Below are positions 46,401 through 55,775 of a stretch of DNA of 64,000 nucleotides, in pieces (positions within the stretch are counted from its first letter, which is position 1; each line of letters opens with the position of its first letter). The DNA comes from Neofusicoccum parvum. Its lineage: Eukaryota > Ascomycota > Dothideomycetes > Botryosphaeriales > Botryosphaeriaceae. The translations under genes were made by a program, and so were the position numbers. The notes beneath the pieces are model-generated. The model ran no database searches. It saw nothing but the letters and a program-made list of their open reading frames with translations, and was not told the origin of the DNA. The stretch covers positions 2,542,001-2,606,000 of the forward strand of contig CP087208.1 of NCBI GenBank assembly GCA_020912385.1, read 5' to 3'.

Positions 46401-47033
46401 CTGCAGCACGCGGGAGCCCGGCCCGTACCCGGTGGCGTGCCGCATGTTCGCCGCCGCGGCTCGGTGGCAGTGAAGCACAACCTTCGGCGTTCCTGTGGAT
46501 CCAGAAGTGAAGAGAACGTAGGCAAGATCGTCTGGCCGGACCTGGGGCAGGGTGGCGTCTCCAGGCGGGCCGGCTTCACAGAGCTCTGGAGCATTTGAGA
46601 CGAGGTCGAGGCCGAGACCGTCGAATCTGTCCTTCAGGCCGGCACCGACAAGCATCACGCGCGGCTGCACAGAGCGCACGAAGCTCGCCAGACGCTCGGT
46701 CGGCATGGCGGGATCCAGCGTCGCGAAAGCCGCGCCGGATTTGACGACGGCGAGCATGCACACAACGACCCAGCGCGACTTCTCGAAACAGATTGGAATG
46801 ACGGCGTCCGTCCCGGCGCCACGAGAGCGGAGATGGAGGGCCAGGCGGGTGGACAGCTCGTCCAGCTCTGCGTACGTAAAGTGGCCATCCCAAGAGTCAA
46901 TGGCCGCCGTGTCGCGACTGCTCTGCAGCTGTTCATCGAAGACGTCGTGGATGCAGTTTTCCGGGGCGACTGGCAGGTTTGCGTTCCACTGCCATATGCG
47001 CTCCTCGTCGTCGCGGGTGATGGAGGCCTGCAT
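43491..47033 (-). CDS. NRPS-like enzyme, A-T-C with a degenerate terminal carrier
   Basis: It probably activates an amino or carboxylic acid as an adenylate, loads it on a carrier and condenses it. This is a single exon of 1180 aa. The adenylation domain has LFTSGSTGTPKVV (about 174-186), FRTGDLARYTEDG and PMNASGKLDRKKL with the conserved Lys. Its carrier domain has DDFFFNGGSSLQCI with the phosphopantetheine Ser (about residue 580). The condensation domain has SHAQYDAVS in place of HHxxxDG, so the second His and the Asp remain. The last about 70 residues look like a second carrier (FYDVWGDLIGAAALARCY, then YEVTTEDVLDNPSQGEQ), but the GGxS core is replaced by WGDLI and there is no Ser. I start at the ATG at 47033; the in-frame codon at 47051 is TTG. 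It converges on the PKS, so the two may act in one pathway. Confidence 0.9.
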   Translation of the reverse strand: MQASITRDDEERIWQWNANLPVAPENCIHDVFDEQLQSSRDTAAIDSWDGHFTYAELDELSTRLALHLRSRGAGTDAVIPICFEKSRWVVVCMLAVVKSGAAFATLDPAMPTERLASFVRSVQPRVMLVGAGLKDRFDGLGLDLVSNAPELCEAGPPGDATLPQVRPDDLAYVLFTSGSTGTPKVVLHCHRAAAANMRHATGYGPGSRVLQFASQAFGASIWEIFKTLGNGGCLVIPPARDRLGGIANFITKKQITRTFFTPSLLNLLKPEEVTCLQILTVGGEPVTEQLIQTWAHRVRLLEAFGMTEGVAIETKIDREGKKSREGQTLVGATWIVDADDPDKLAPIGVAGELLIESPTLCKSYLDNPEADASAFLEQPLWARKHGSGRAARLFRTGDLARYTEDGVVQIVGRKDTRVKLYGQRFELGEVEQVMAKSLPDGVSAAAELITPSGGSPMLVAFIHGSTVDFVSVIKDIREKMAAALPDYMVPRGFVKLAERPMNASGKLDRKKLREMASALTTAELVAHGSDAVKTQPETDMEKKMQSLWSEVLNLLAPLIGREDDFFFNGGSSLQCIKLISSARRENISIDIEDIFRGRTLQAISAAAHVTRQEERNPDQSAGSSRYQISDITTTVPESDVEEVLEATDWQAWSIYAGLLKSRGWHDYMIFHFTGSLDVSRLQKACHELVATHSVLRTTFLVHEQATFQVVLTPKAYSVEFTTHEVQPGESLAAASQEVIDTDVKRKTRLGDALVKFMLIKDSSASAYRLVMRISHAQYDAVSVGEIWRALESAYWGDEIPQLSPFSHYVDKAAAATAASKADEFWKARMAGAPTSDIISHSRPPYSRIVDSAAAASVPVPDLRAQGLTTATAVLACWSIVLSQLCQQQEVVFGNIISGRHLNVQGVEQTIGPCMNTLPIRAKVDPQATFAELLQTIQDDYLQSLPFSHLGHRQLIQNSTSWPRWSRFSTIVNHISLDAATAAAPPFSSARALAAGLRCALDIHEPPHDKADLWLHSASAPGGDAVSLELRYSGRAFPRAWVEAVLAHFCAVFERLPAVLGCAVGSACPAFAGPGPAAVVLGGAAVAGDVGPKTRAGRRAVAVSGALGCVVRGAWAAVLGKGFETRVDGFSEATPFYDVWGDLIGAAALARCYGDCGYEVTTEDVLDNPSQGEQMALLAGW

Positions 47034-47169
47034 GGTCGTGTCGATGATCAAGCAGACTGGACATCCCGACTGACGAGCAGAGAGAGGCCTCTAATGGACA
47101 TTTCCACAGGAAACATCCAGCGATAGCGATTCATTGGAGTTAGTGCGCATTACTCGCTCCTCGGCGGGA

Positions 47170-47181
47170 CCGACTCGTCGG
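47170..47181. promoter_or_regulatory. Possible zinc-cluster factor site upstream of the NRPS gene
   Basis: CCGACTCGTCGG has inverted CCGA/TCGG half-sites separated by four bases, 137 bp before the NRPS start. Zinc-cluster regulators bind paired CGG/CCG triplets. Its use is unproven. Confidence 0.25.
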
Positions 47182-47399
47182 CTGCACCGTGCTGCGGAGT
47201 TGGCCTGAACGGGGGTCGAGAGCGACATGGGCGATAGTTGTGTCATGATTCGTGCCACGATTCGAGCTTATACTGAACCGATTGTCGGGTAAGTAGCACT
47301 TGAGTAGGAGCACTGTTAGGATTTAGCTTGGGGGTGCAAGCTTTAGGACCTGCATATTTCACCTCGCTTAGATAGTCACAAAACCCTTCCACCTACCAC

Positions 47400-47900
47400 G
47401 ACTCAGGGAGACTAAAGTCCAATACTTGAAATTGATAAAATTGTCTAAGGTAAGGAGAAAAGAAGAAGAAGAACTATTAGAAAGGTAGAAAGAAAGAAGT
47501 TCAATTAGAAGACCTAGTTACTCAGGATTACAATTATCCCTAGCGGTTTTTTGTATTTTAGTATGCTAAAAATAGTTAAAAAAAAAAAGATGGTTTTAAG
47601 AAAACACTACGTCTTCGCGCGGATAGAAAAATAAAATAAAAGAAAGCCAATTAAGCAACTAGCTAATAATTAATAATTTTCTCCTACTGAAGTTTTACAC
47701 GGTAAACGGTTTAGTAAAGGCTAGAATCGTGAGACTACCTTCTCTTGTTTTCTTCCTCATACGTCTCATAGTTTAGCTACCTATATTTAGCTTCACTACC
47801 TTGCTACTGAGATACCAACTCTCTAGCCGTGACATAAATAAAACAATTATCAAGTTGAATTTTGTTAATAACTAAATAACCGGACCAATTTTCAACCTGC
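47400..47900. other. A+T-rich island
   Basis: Composition changes sharply to A/T runs (aattaataattttctcc and similar) with no ORF of note. Such islands in ascomycetes are often remnants of repeats mutated by RIP. I see no transposase motif or terminal repeat here. Confidence 0.55.
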
Positions 47901-48205
47901 ACACCGCGACTGAACATCCGATTCGATTCCGTCCTTATATATACAACGTAAGAGCAGCCGGACGCGAAGCACCTGATCCAGCACGAAAACCGAAGGCAGC
48001 AAGAAGAGAAAACGCACACAGAACAGCGTTCCAAGTACAAGCCTCCCAGCTACTAGTACAGATTACCGGACGACCCTCCCGACCACGGGGAAAACCCCAG
48101 CGGCCGCCAACCCCATCGAGCCCGCGACGAGGACGTTGGAAAATACACCACCTCGAACTCCTAGCGCAGCTTGCAAGAAGTGTCGAACGCCGTCGACCTG
48201 CCCTG

Positions 48206-50505
48206 CTATGCGAAGGACCCGCCCGCTAGGTTCGTGGTGTGCCATCTGACCTTCATGCCCGTCGGCTGCAGCACCAGGAAGCTGTCGGTCGACGACCCGG
48301 GGCTCCACGCGTACGCGCCCGTGACCGCACCGCCCGAGTCGGCGTCGCCGCACGCGCCGTCCACGCGCGAGCCGGTCCAGCCGTCGTGGCGGCCCTGGCG
48401 GCCGTGGCACTCGGCCCAGACGCGAGCGGCGGGAGCCGAGCACGAAGAGGCGGCGGCGAGCAGATCGGCATCGGCGACGACATCGTCGTCATCGTCGTCG
48501 CCAAGCACCTCTTCGGACCCGTACGCGCTGCGGTCGGGGGCGGCTTCGCCGTCGCCGCGCCCGACGCACCCGGCCGTGAACCACGCGCCCAGCCACTCGA
48601 CGCGCTCCTCCGTCCAGTCCACGCCGGCGAACTCGCGGCCGGCGATCCACTCGCGGCTGCCCTCGCCGGGGTAGCCTTCGGTCAGCTCCTCCAGCGCGGC
48701 GAGGATCCAGGCCTGCCGGCGGCGGCCGTCGGGGCCCGCGCGCTGCGCGAACAGGTTGTACGACACGATCAGCGCGACGTCGATGTACATGGCGCCGAGC
48801 GGGCGGACGGCGCGCGCGTGCTCCCAGCTCATGCACACGTCGCGCGCCATGGCGACGGCCTCGCGCTCGAGCGCGGCGAGGTACGCTGGCCGCGGCGGCA
48901 GGAACGGCGCGGATGCCGGCCGTCGGTGCAGGCCGACGATGATGCTGGACGTGATCATGCGCATGTTCCAGAAGAACCATAGCACGAATGCAACGCCCGC
49001 GTCGGCGAAGCGGTACGCGAATGGCCAAAGATCGGCGTGCTCGGGTGACGGGGTCACTCGGCGGACGCGGGTTGGGTCGGCGAGGAGTTCTTCGATGTAC
49101 GGCCGCACTTCGTCGAGCATGTCACGAAGGGATTCGGCGCGATGGAGGAGGGAGAGCGGTGTCGTATCGGCAGGGGCGTTGCCGGCGAAGAAGGCGCGGA
49201 TGTCACGGTTCAGAGCTGGGAGGAAGGCCATTGCTCGGGATATCCTGAACATGGATGCACGGGGCTCGGCGATGCCGTCTGTGTCGAAGGCGATGTCGTG
49301 CCATTCCGGGCTGGTCAGGATGTCTGCTTTGTCGGTGAAGATTGCCTCAAGGCCCTGGATTCGTCAGTCAGTGCCATGGCCGCTTGTTCCCGGGGCTAAC
49401 TGGAACAGGAGAGAGATGCGGGATGCAGGGCGGGACAGGGACTCACCACGCCGACGGTAACGGCTCGCAGGAGGGCTCGTTCAAAAGAGGAAGGGTTCTG
49501 GAACTCCTGTGCTCCTCGCAGCTCCAGGATGCGGGCCGCTCCGCCCAGATGTGTGATGAAGTTACGGTTTGTGCCGCACACGCCGAGCGCCTGAACGGGG
49601 CATCGATCAGCCACAGTTCACGAGTCGTCGGGGGCGAATACTCACGTATGCCTCCGTGATGGCCAGCAGCACCGTGGCGCAGAGCGTTGACGTCGACTTG
49701 ACCTGCAGCGGATCCTCAATGGCTGTGTGGAGGCTCTTGAGGGCCCTGGCATACAGCTGCGGGTTGATGCGGACCTTGCTGTGCTTCCGGATGATGGCGT
49801 CGTGCGTGGTAGTTAGGCAGGCGGCGGCGTCGTTCAACGCGGTGGTCGAGCCCAGTCGTCTTGGGACCTCGCCGATGAACGGCCCAAACAGCTTGATCTG
49901 GTTCGTGGGCACCTCCTCGTTAAGCGTGGCCACGAGTCGCGACGTGAGCTGCTCGATGCCGGACAGGGGGAGGTGCTTGGGCAGGCCGCCAAACACGGCC
50001 TGCTGGCGATGGGCCTGCTTCTTCTTTCGTGGGTGCGGCGGCGAGGGGTCGCGGTGCTTTGCTGGTCGGCAGGGACCGGCAGCGGCGTCGTCGTCGCGCG
50101 GCTCGTCGCTCACGATCTTCATGGTGCGGAACATGGCGCCGCTGGTGGTCAACTTGGTCCGGACGGTCTCGATGTCGGTGCACGGGGTCTGGCGGGGCAG
50201 CTGGTCGTCGTCGGCGGCGGTGAGCAGGCGCTCATTGGGCACGGTAGTGTTGTGGAAAGCCATGCCGCGAGCTCGCTGGCGCGGGCCCTCGTCCATGAAC
50301 TTCCCGTAAGGGTTGGATGGGCCGGGACACTGGCGATCGCTGCGGCGGCACTGCGAGCAGACGGGCCATGTTTCGTCGCACTGGTCGCGGTCGCGCCATG
50401 AGCACCCATGCGGCAGGCGGGGCGACAGGTGAGGGGAGCGGCACTTACGCGGATCTTCCTCGCCCTGCAAGTGGCACAACCTCTGCTCTTCGGAACACCG
50501 ACCAT
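48206..50505 (-). CDS. Zn(II)2Cys6 transcription factor next to the PKS/NRPS pair
   Basis: Four exons on the minus strand (50505-50449, 50380-49646, 49590-49447, 49354-48206) encode 694 aa. The first intron (50381-50448) splits the zinc cluster, and the join gives GCATCRARKIR-CDETWPVCSQCRRSDRQC with spacing C-x2-C-x6-C-x6-C-x2-C-x6-C at residues 10-37. All introns are phase 0. The later joins give ITEAY-ALGVCGTNRNFITHLGGAARILELRG, a segment seen in fungal-specific regulators, then LRAVTVGV-GLEAIFTDKADIL. The C-terminal part is Ala/Arg-rich and carries an Asp run (GDDDDDDVV). It lies about 1.2 kb from the NRPS gene and could control the cluster, but the A+T-rich island separates them. The C-terminal about 60 residues look atypical and might hide another intron. 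Confidence 0.85.
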
Positions 50506-50624
50506 TGCTTACATGTAGGGGCGGCAGGAGGAGGAGGGCGGAGATATAGCAGCGCGGACAGCGCGGGCAGCAGTGGAACAGTCGGACGTTTTGAGCCGGC
50601 GGCGACGATTTGGGGGCCAGGCGG

Positions 50625-50631
50625 TTTTATA
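50625..50631 (-). promoter_or_regulatory. TATA box of the zinc-cluster gene at 50505
   Basis: On the minus strand TATAAAA lies 120 nt before the ATG at 50505. Confidence 0.45.
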
Positions 50632-51520
50632 GAACGCGCGACAACGGCGATCCGCGGCGCGCATGCTGCGAGGCAGAGCAATGCCACACTCCACGGTCGA
50701 CGCGATCTGTGGCACACTGCGTGCTCGCGATGGGCGCGCATCACCAGGCACCAGGCATCCGTCCGCAGCGCGCGGCGCCAGGGGGCCATGGCCGGCGCCC
50801 GCGATAGGGCTGACGGCCGGCTGGGATCAGGCCGCGGCGGCCACCGCTGCTTGCGACCGCAACGGCCAGCGGCGCCCAGTCAGGAGACGGCACGGCGGGC
50901 TCCAGGGCGGGCGCGGGCGCGGCGCATGAAAGCGTGGCGCGCTGGCTGGCTGCGTCGTGCGAGGGTGCTGACGGCGAGCCCGGTGGGGGCCGCGCCGTGC
51001 GATAAGGCTGCTGGCTGACAGGCTGCCTGCTTGCTGCACCGCGCCCAAAGCGGCATCGTGGCGCCGGGGCGCCCGTCTCTGGCGCAAGGTATAAAGAACG
51101 GCCACGGTACGGCTGCGCGCGCGGGCAGGTTTGGCTCCGCGCGCTCAGGACCGTCGCGGCGACGCCGACGGCCTGCTAGCTGCCTGCTGGCGGCCTGCCG
51201 CTGGCGCTGGCTAGCTGCTGCTCGGCCTGCGCGCGCGTTTCGTCGTGCTCGCGGAGAGCCAGGCCAAGGCGAGCGTGACGGCGACGGGCGTGACAGTGAT
51301 GGGCGCTGCAGGCTGACCGCTGGGCTGCATGGTCGTAGGGCTGAGCGGAGCGGCGGGCTCTTCTGTCTGGCGGGCGGGGCTGTCGTAGCAATATTGCGTC
51401 GCACATGGCGCGAGCAGATGCGTCACCGCAGACGAGCCAAGCAGAACCAGAGAACTCAGGGCGCGGGACGGTGGCTGTCGAGGCGGAGGTGCTGCCGGCT
51501 AGGGCTCGCGGCCGGCCAGG

Positions 51521-51569
51521 CGATGAGATGTGCGATGCGATGCGATGAGATGCGATGCGATGTGATGCG
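51521..51569. repeat. Simple tandem repeat, gatgc-type pentamer
   Basis: Repeated gatgc/gatga units form a short microsatellite in the GC-rich intergenic region. Confidence 0.75.
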
Positions 51570-51770
51570 TGGGCTTGGCGGCGGCAGCGTTTTCTCCGTG
51601 CTGCGGCCGCCGGGCGTCAGCGTGGCCGGTGCTGTCTGGCGACTGTCAGCAGCGCGCTGCGGCTGCGGCTGCGGCTGCGACCGAGTGCATGCCCAAACAG
51701 TCGCAGACACCATCGCCCCGGCGGAGCGCGCGCGTCGGGCCGATGTGCGCGGTCTCCAGCCTCGGTGTGC

Positions 51771-51835
51771 AGACTCGACTCGACTCGACTCGCTCCCGAC
51801 TCCAGGCTCCCGACTCCAGACTCCAGACGGCCGCC
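51771..51835. repeat. Short tandem gactc / ctccagactcc repeats
   Basis: Four copies of gactc are followed by imperfect copies of ctcccgactccag. No function is evident. Confidence 0.65.
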
Positions 51836-52530
51836 AGCTCCAGATCGCCGCCTAGCGCGGTGCTTGTTTCCCCACAGCCCGGGCGCCCGTCTGCTGCGAC
51901 GGCCACCGCCCGGCTCGCCTCTGCGCCCTCCTGCTCCATCCTCCCGCCATCGCCGTCGCCGTCGCCATCGCCGTGCCGTCTGCGCTGGTGGCCGTCTCGT
52001 CCTGGCGCGACCGCGGTGTGCTGGCACGCAGCAGCATGCCCCTCCTGGCAGCCAGCGCCTCGGCGTCCGTCACCTCCTCGCTTCGCGCTCAGCTAGCTGC
52101 GCTCTGGCCGCGGGTCTTCTGTCATCTCTCGCTAGCCCGCCTGCTTCCAGCATGGCCCGCGTCCAGCCAGCGCCCGAAGCGGCTAGGGCACAGCGCCCCG
52201 GTCATACGCCGTGAGAAGCCTGACTGGCAAAAGGCGGGGGAGCCAGCACGAGCGGCCGCCGCGAGCTGCAAATGACGCTCGCTGGTCTTGGGCCACACTG
52301 GCACACTGGCACACCGCCGCCCGCGAGACCGTGGCGCGGCCGCATGTAATAGACACCCTTCCCACCCCCCCGTCCGTTCCTGAAGATCCTCCGCATCCTC
52401 GCTCCCACCACCCTCCACCTTGATGCGACACCACCTCCACCCCGGATCCCACGACACCCGGTCCCGCCTCTCCCTGTGACTGCGCCGCCCTCACGCTGTC
52501 CTCGCCGCCCATCGCCCGGACACCTCTGCC

Positions 52531-53065
52531 ATGCGTGTCTCAACCGCGCGCGTCGTCTCGGCGCTGCTCGTGCTCCTCCCCGCCCTCGCTGCCGCGCTGC
52601 CCATGCCGCTCCCGCCGCTGCGCAACCTGCCGCGCACCGAGAAGGGCCAGATCGACTACACGCGCGACCTGCTCGACCCCATCCTGTGCCCTGCGACCGG
52701 GACAGGCGCGTGCGAGGCACAGTGCGGATCGCTGGCCGCCGGCATGACGGGCGCCTGTGATGCGAATGGGTGAGTCGCCGTGCATTTCCTCTTCGCCCCG
52801 CTTTCCCCGCTCAGTCCCCACCAAATGCTTTTGTTTCCTCTGGAGACCGGATGGAATGTCATCACCAGCTTTCTCTGCGAGTCGCACGTGTCTCGACGGC
52901 AGACAGGCTCCAATGGCACAGAGAAGAACGCAGGAAAGAAAAGCGAACATGCCAAAACAAGCTATAAAGAGTGTGTGACGCTGACATCTACTGCCTCCTA
53001 GCAACTGCATCTGCGCCGATGGTCAGGGCCCAATCAGGCAGACGGGCTTACGCGAGCAGCCGTGA
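52531..53065 (+). CDS. Fungal defensin-like (CS-alpha-beta) secreted peptide precursor
   Basis: Two exons, 52531-52769 and 53002-53065 (intron 52770-53001, GTGAGT...CCTAG), encode 100 aa. Residues 1 to about 22 are a signal peptide (Leu/Ala-rich, ending LAAALP). A Pro-rich then charged pro-segment reaches about residue 50. The mature part has exactly six Cys at 53, 61, 65, 76, 82 and 84: C-x7-C-x3-C-x10-C-x5-C-x-C. The C-x3-C and C-x-C pairs and the G-x-C before Cys76 are the CS-alpha-beta defensin signature. Without splicing the frame stops after Cys76 and lacks the C-x-C pair, which strongly supports the intron. Defensins of this fold are secreted antimicrobial peptides, often binding lipid II. 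A 16-residue tail follows the last Cys, which is unusual. No Kex2 Lys-Arg site is seen before the mature part. The activity is inferred from the fold only. Confidence 0.72.
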
Positions 53066-54285
53066 TGCCGACGCTCGACATTCTTCCCACGCCATCCCTC
53101 GACTTCCAGGTCTTCGGGATGCGACCATTTCTTATTTTTCTTCCTCTTCTTCAATTCTTGTTTGTTTTTTTATGCACGCGCGGTCCCGCGCTGGCATTTT
53201 TCGAGCGCGCGCGCTCTCTTCACGGTGGTGACGAAAAACACGGCTTTTATGACGGATATACCACACCACGGTCGCTAGCAGGCTTTCGACAGTGATGATG
53301 AACGGCTGCTTTATGGAGGATATACCCACGGTCGCTCGCGAAACGCGTTTGCTTTTTAAGTGTCGGATTTTTCCTGCGGAGGAGAGAAGAGAAGCAAGAG
53401 GTTAGCAGAGGAGGATATACCCCCACCATCGCTCGGTTACGCGAAGATTCGGATGCACGACGATTTGACGAGAAACGGCAACGTTTTCAGCATTTTTGAA
53501 GTTTGTGGTTTACGTGGATTCGGGGTCGAGGCACTGCCTTTGAGCATGCAAGTAGGCGGAGAAACGAATGCAATAAGCAGCGAAGCTAGCGTATGCATCA
53601 AATAACCATACCATTTGACGAAACTCAGGTTCTTGACGGGCGTGAAGGGTCTTAATGAGACCAACAGAAGTGCCGAGGTTGTTTCCATGCCACATCGCTC
53701 AAGCACCCCGCCAGCGGCTCTGAAAGTCTATCCATGAATGTCGACAGCAAGCTTGTATTATATGGTTATTTAGCCCAGGGGGGTGAGTAGGTTCTCCTGG
53801 AAATCTTGTGCGGAGTCGAATACATGAATGAGGGCCGGGTACTTACGAGTTGAGATTCGAACATACAAGCGCGATGGCAGCTAGAGCAGAGTAGTTCGTG
53901 TCGTGCAGCATTGCCACAGTGTACCAGCGGAACATTGACCGCTGATGGCTACATCATATGTGATGAATTCGATACCATTGTGAATCGCAAGCAAGCAAAC
54001 ACTTGTCGATGGGTGGCCGGATGACGTATCCGACTGCATGACAGATTACTTCACGCGCGTAGTCCGTTGGAGCACCTCTGGGCCGCCATTTCTTCAGCAC
54101 CCCGTTGTAATTCCGCAGAGACGACGGGGTATTGGTGACCGTCTAGACCGGCGGTGGTCAACGCTGAGTCAGCACGGCCGTCACGTCACACGTCTCCGAC
54201 GCGCGGAAATTATTTCGCCGCGCTTCAGCAAACCCGCCAGCGCCAACACCAACGTCGCCAATTGCCGTCGTTACCACCCTCACCA
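53066..54285. other. Intergenic region with imperfect direct repeats
   Basis: 1.2 kb has no supported gene. It holds three imperfect direct repeats containing ggatatacc and cgct at 53254-53433. Confidence 0.5.
53254..53433. repeat. Three imperfect direct repeats around ggatatacc...cgct
   Basis: Copies lie at 53254-53276, 53318-53336 and 53413-53433. The first two also share an upstream acggctN(2-3)ttatg segment, so the unit is about 40 bp. They start about 190 bp after the stop of the defensin-like gene. Confidence 0.6.
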
Positions 54286-55188
54286 ATGCCGCCCCGACTC
54301 CCTCCACGCCTCCTCCCCTTCCGCCCGGCCGCCCACGCGCCCTCTCGGTCCCTCAGCTCCCGCAGCGCCCGCGCCCGCCGGCACTCCCGCCCGCCCACCG
54401 CGCGCAGCAGCCCCAACCCCGCCACCACCGACCCATCCCTCGCCGCCGCCGCGGCCGCCGCCTCCGCGCCGCCGCCCCCTCCGCGCCGCAGCGCCGGGCT
54501 GCTGGACCCAGTCGACCCGCTGAACCTGAAGGGCACGCGGGCGGAGGAGCCAACGATCCGGTTCTTCGAGCAGGAGGTGGCGCGGGGGGCGGCGGGGGGC
54601 ATGTCCGCCGCCGCGCCGCGCCCGGTCAGCGCCGCGCGCATCGAGGCCGACGCGCGGGCCGCCGCGGCGCTGCGGGTTAAGATCGCGACTCTGGAGGACG
54701 AGGTCGCGCGGCTGGAGCGCGACGACGAGCTCGACCCGGTGGTGTTGCGGCTGCGCGCCATCGCTGCGGGACGGGGTGATGCGGAGGTGGAGATGCTGGC
54801 GGATGCGGAGCCGGAGCGGGTGAGGGGCGAGTTGGAGGGGTTGCGTGTCTCGATGCCTCCGGGGGCGGGTGGTGCGGCGGTGTATTTGGAGAGGCTGAAT
54901 AATTGTCTGCGGCATGCCTATCTCGCTACCGACCCGAGTGCTAGGCCGGTCATTCGCCAGGAGCTGTGGAAGACGTATAAGCGCGCGAAGATGCATTTGC
55001 CGGGCCTCCTGGAACAGATACCGGACCCCGCGTGGGATATGCTGTTCTACAGCCAGGCGGTGCGGTGGAAGAGCAATTCGAGGAGAGAGGAGCACATGCG
55101 CGAGCTGCTGGCTGATATGAAGAGCGTGGGCATGGACGGGCCGCCGACTAGGGTGCCCGATGAGAAGAGCTTGGACGACGTCGACTGA
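54286..55188 (+). CDS. Probable mitochondrial protein of unknown function
   Basis: This is a single exon of 300 aa. The ATG at 54286 has a good context (CACCAATGCC). Residues 1-45 are rich in Arg, Ser, Ala and Pro with no acidic residue (MPPRLPPRLLPFRP...), a typical mitochondrial presequence. A Pro/Ala linker, a coiled-coil-like stretch (LRVKIATLEDEVARLERDDE, about 129-148) and a conserved-looking C-terminal helical domain follow (YLERLNNCLRHAYLA, then LWKTYKRAKMHLPGLLEQIP, then AWDMLFYSQAVRW). The C-terminal part reads like a conserved fungal mitochondrial domain, but I cannot name it. It is convergent with the minus-strand ATP-grasp-like gene. Confidence 0.7.
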   Translation: MPPRLPPRLLPFRPAAHAPSRSLSSRSARARRHSRPPTARSSPNPATTDPSLAAAAAAASAPPPPPRRSAGLLDPVDPLNLKGTRAEEPTIRFFEQEVARGAAGGMSAAAPRPVSAARIEADARAAAALRVKIATLEDEVARLERDDELDPVVLRLRAIAAGRGDAEVEMLADAEPERVRGELEGLRVSMPPGAGGAAVYLERLNNCLRHAYLATDPSARPVIRQELWKTYKRAKMHLPGLLEQIPDPAWDMLFYSQAVRWKSNSRREEHMRELLADMKSVGMDGPPTRVPDEKSLDDVD

Positions 55189-55775
55189 GCTGGAACGTGT
55201 TCACGGATGAGAAACTACCGGATCCCAGCCCCAGTGGGCGCCACGGCGCTCTCGCCACAGCGCTCTCCCCAAAGTACATGGGACAGAGACGTTCTGGCTA
55301 ATCGACAGAGTATTGGTCACGACTGGCTTGTGTTTATGGCTTACTGGCTATACTCCACGGCGCTAGTCTCCCGAAATTGTGCCTGTCGCTCCGAGGAATC
55401 TTACATGAGGCACGAAAGAACGTCTGAGCAACACGAGTGACTCAATACATGGTTTGAAGTGGAGGTACATAACACGTAGTTTCGATGAAAAAATACTACT
55501 ATAACGAGAGGCCCGTGTCTTTCTACCCTACTTGCACACCCGCATAACTAAAAGAAAAGAAAAAAAGAGAAGAGAAAGTAATGAACTCCGAAGACCGACA
55601 TAGATCCAGTTATCAATCGCTAAGCTTCATCATTCATTAATAGCCCGCTATTACCTGCATCCGTTACGCCGCGCACTTGGAAAGAAACCGGAGAGCTTCG
55701 TCGAGGTGTAGGAAAGACGATTGCGAAGCGAGCGCAAAAGAACAGAGAGAGGAAACAAAAGACTCGTTCTGCGGA
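55189..55775. other. Intergenic: convergent 3' regions
   Basis: No gene is seen. It includes an A/G-rich tract near 55551-55580. Confidence 0.5.

Larger units (their letters stand above)
47034..48205. other. Intergenic: NRPS promoter and A+T-rich island
   Basis: No gene is seen. About 47400-47900 is strongly A+T-rich and unlike the GC-rich DNA around it. A near-palindrome CCGACTCGTCGG at 47170-47181 is a possible zinc-cluster binding site. Confidence 0.6.
50506..52530. other. Long GC-rich intergenic region
   Basis: 2 kb has many overlapping Arg/Ala-rich ORFs on both strands, none with a recognisable family or good splice logic. It contains small tandem repeats at 51521-51569 and 51771-51835. 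It should include the promoters of the zinc-cluster gene (left) and the defensin-like gene (right). Confidence 0.5.

Noticed and set aside
50827..52096. Several overlapping ORFs in the GC-rich region before the defensin-like gene
   Set aside because: They exist on both strands and in all frames, are Arg/Ala/Pro-rich and match no family. They follow from the high GC content, where stop codons are rare.
53437..53706. Minus-strand 89-codon frame
   Set aside because: There is no signal peptide, domain or supporting promoter signal. It lies within the direct-repeat region.
53820..53880. Sequence with attcgaac resembling a tRNA T-arm
   Set aside because: I could not pair an acceptor stem or D and anticodon arms around it.
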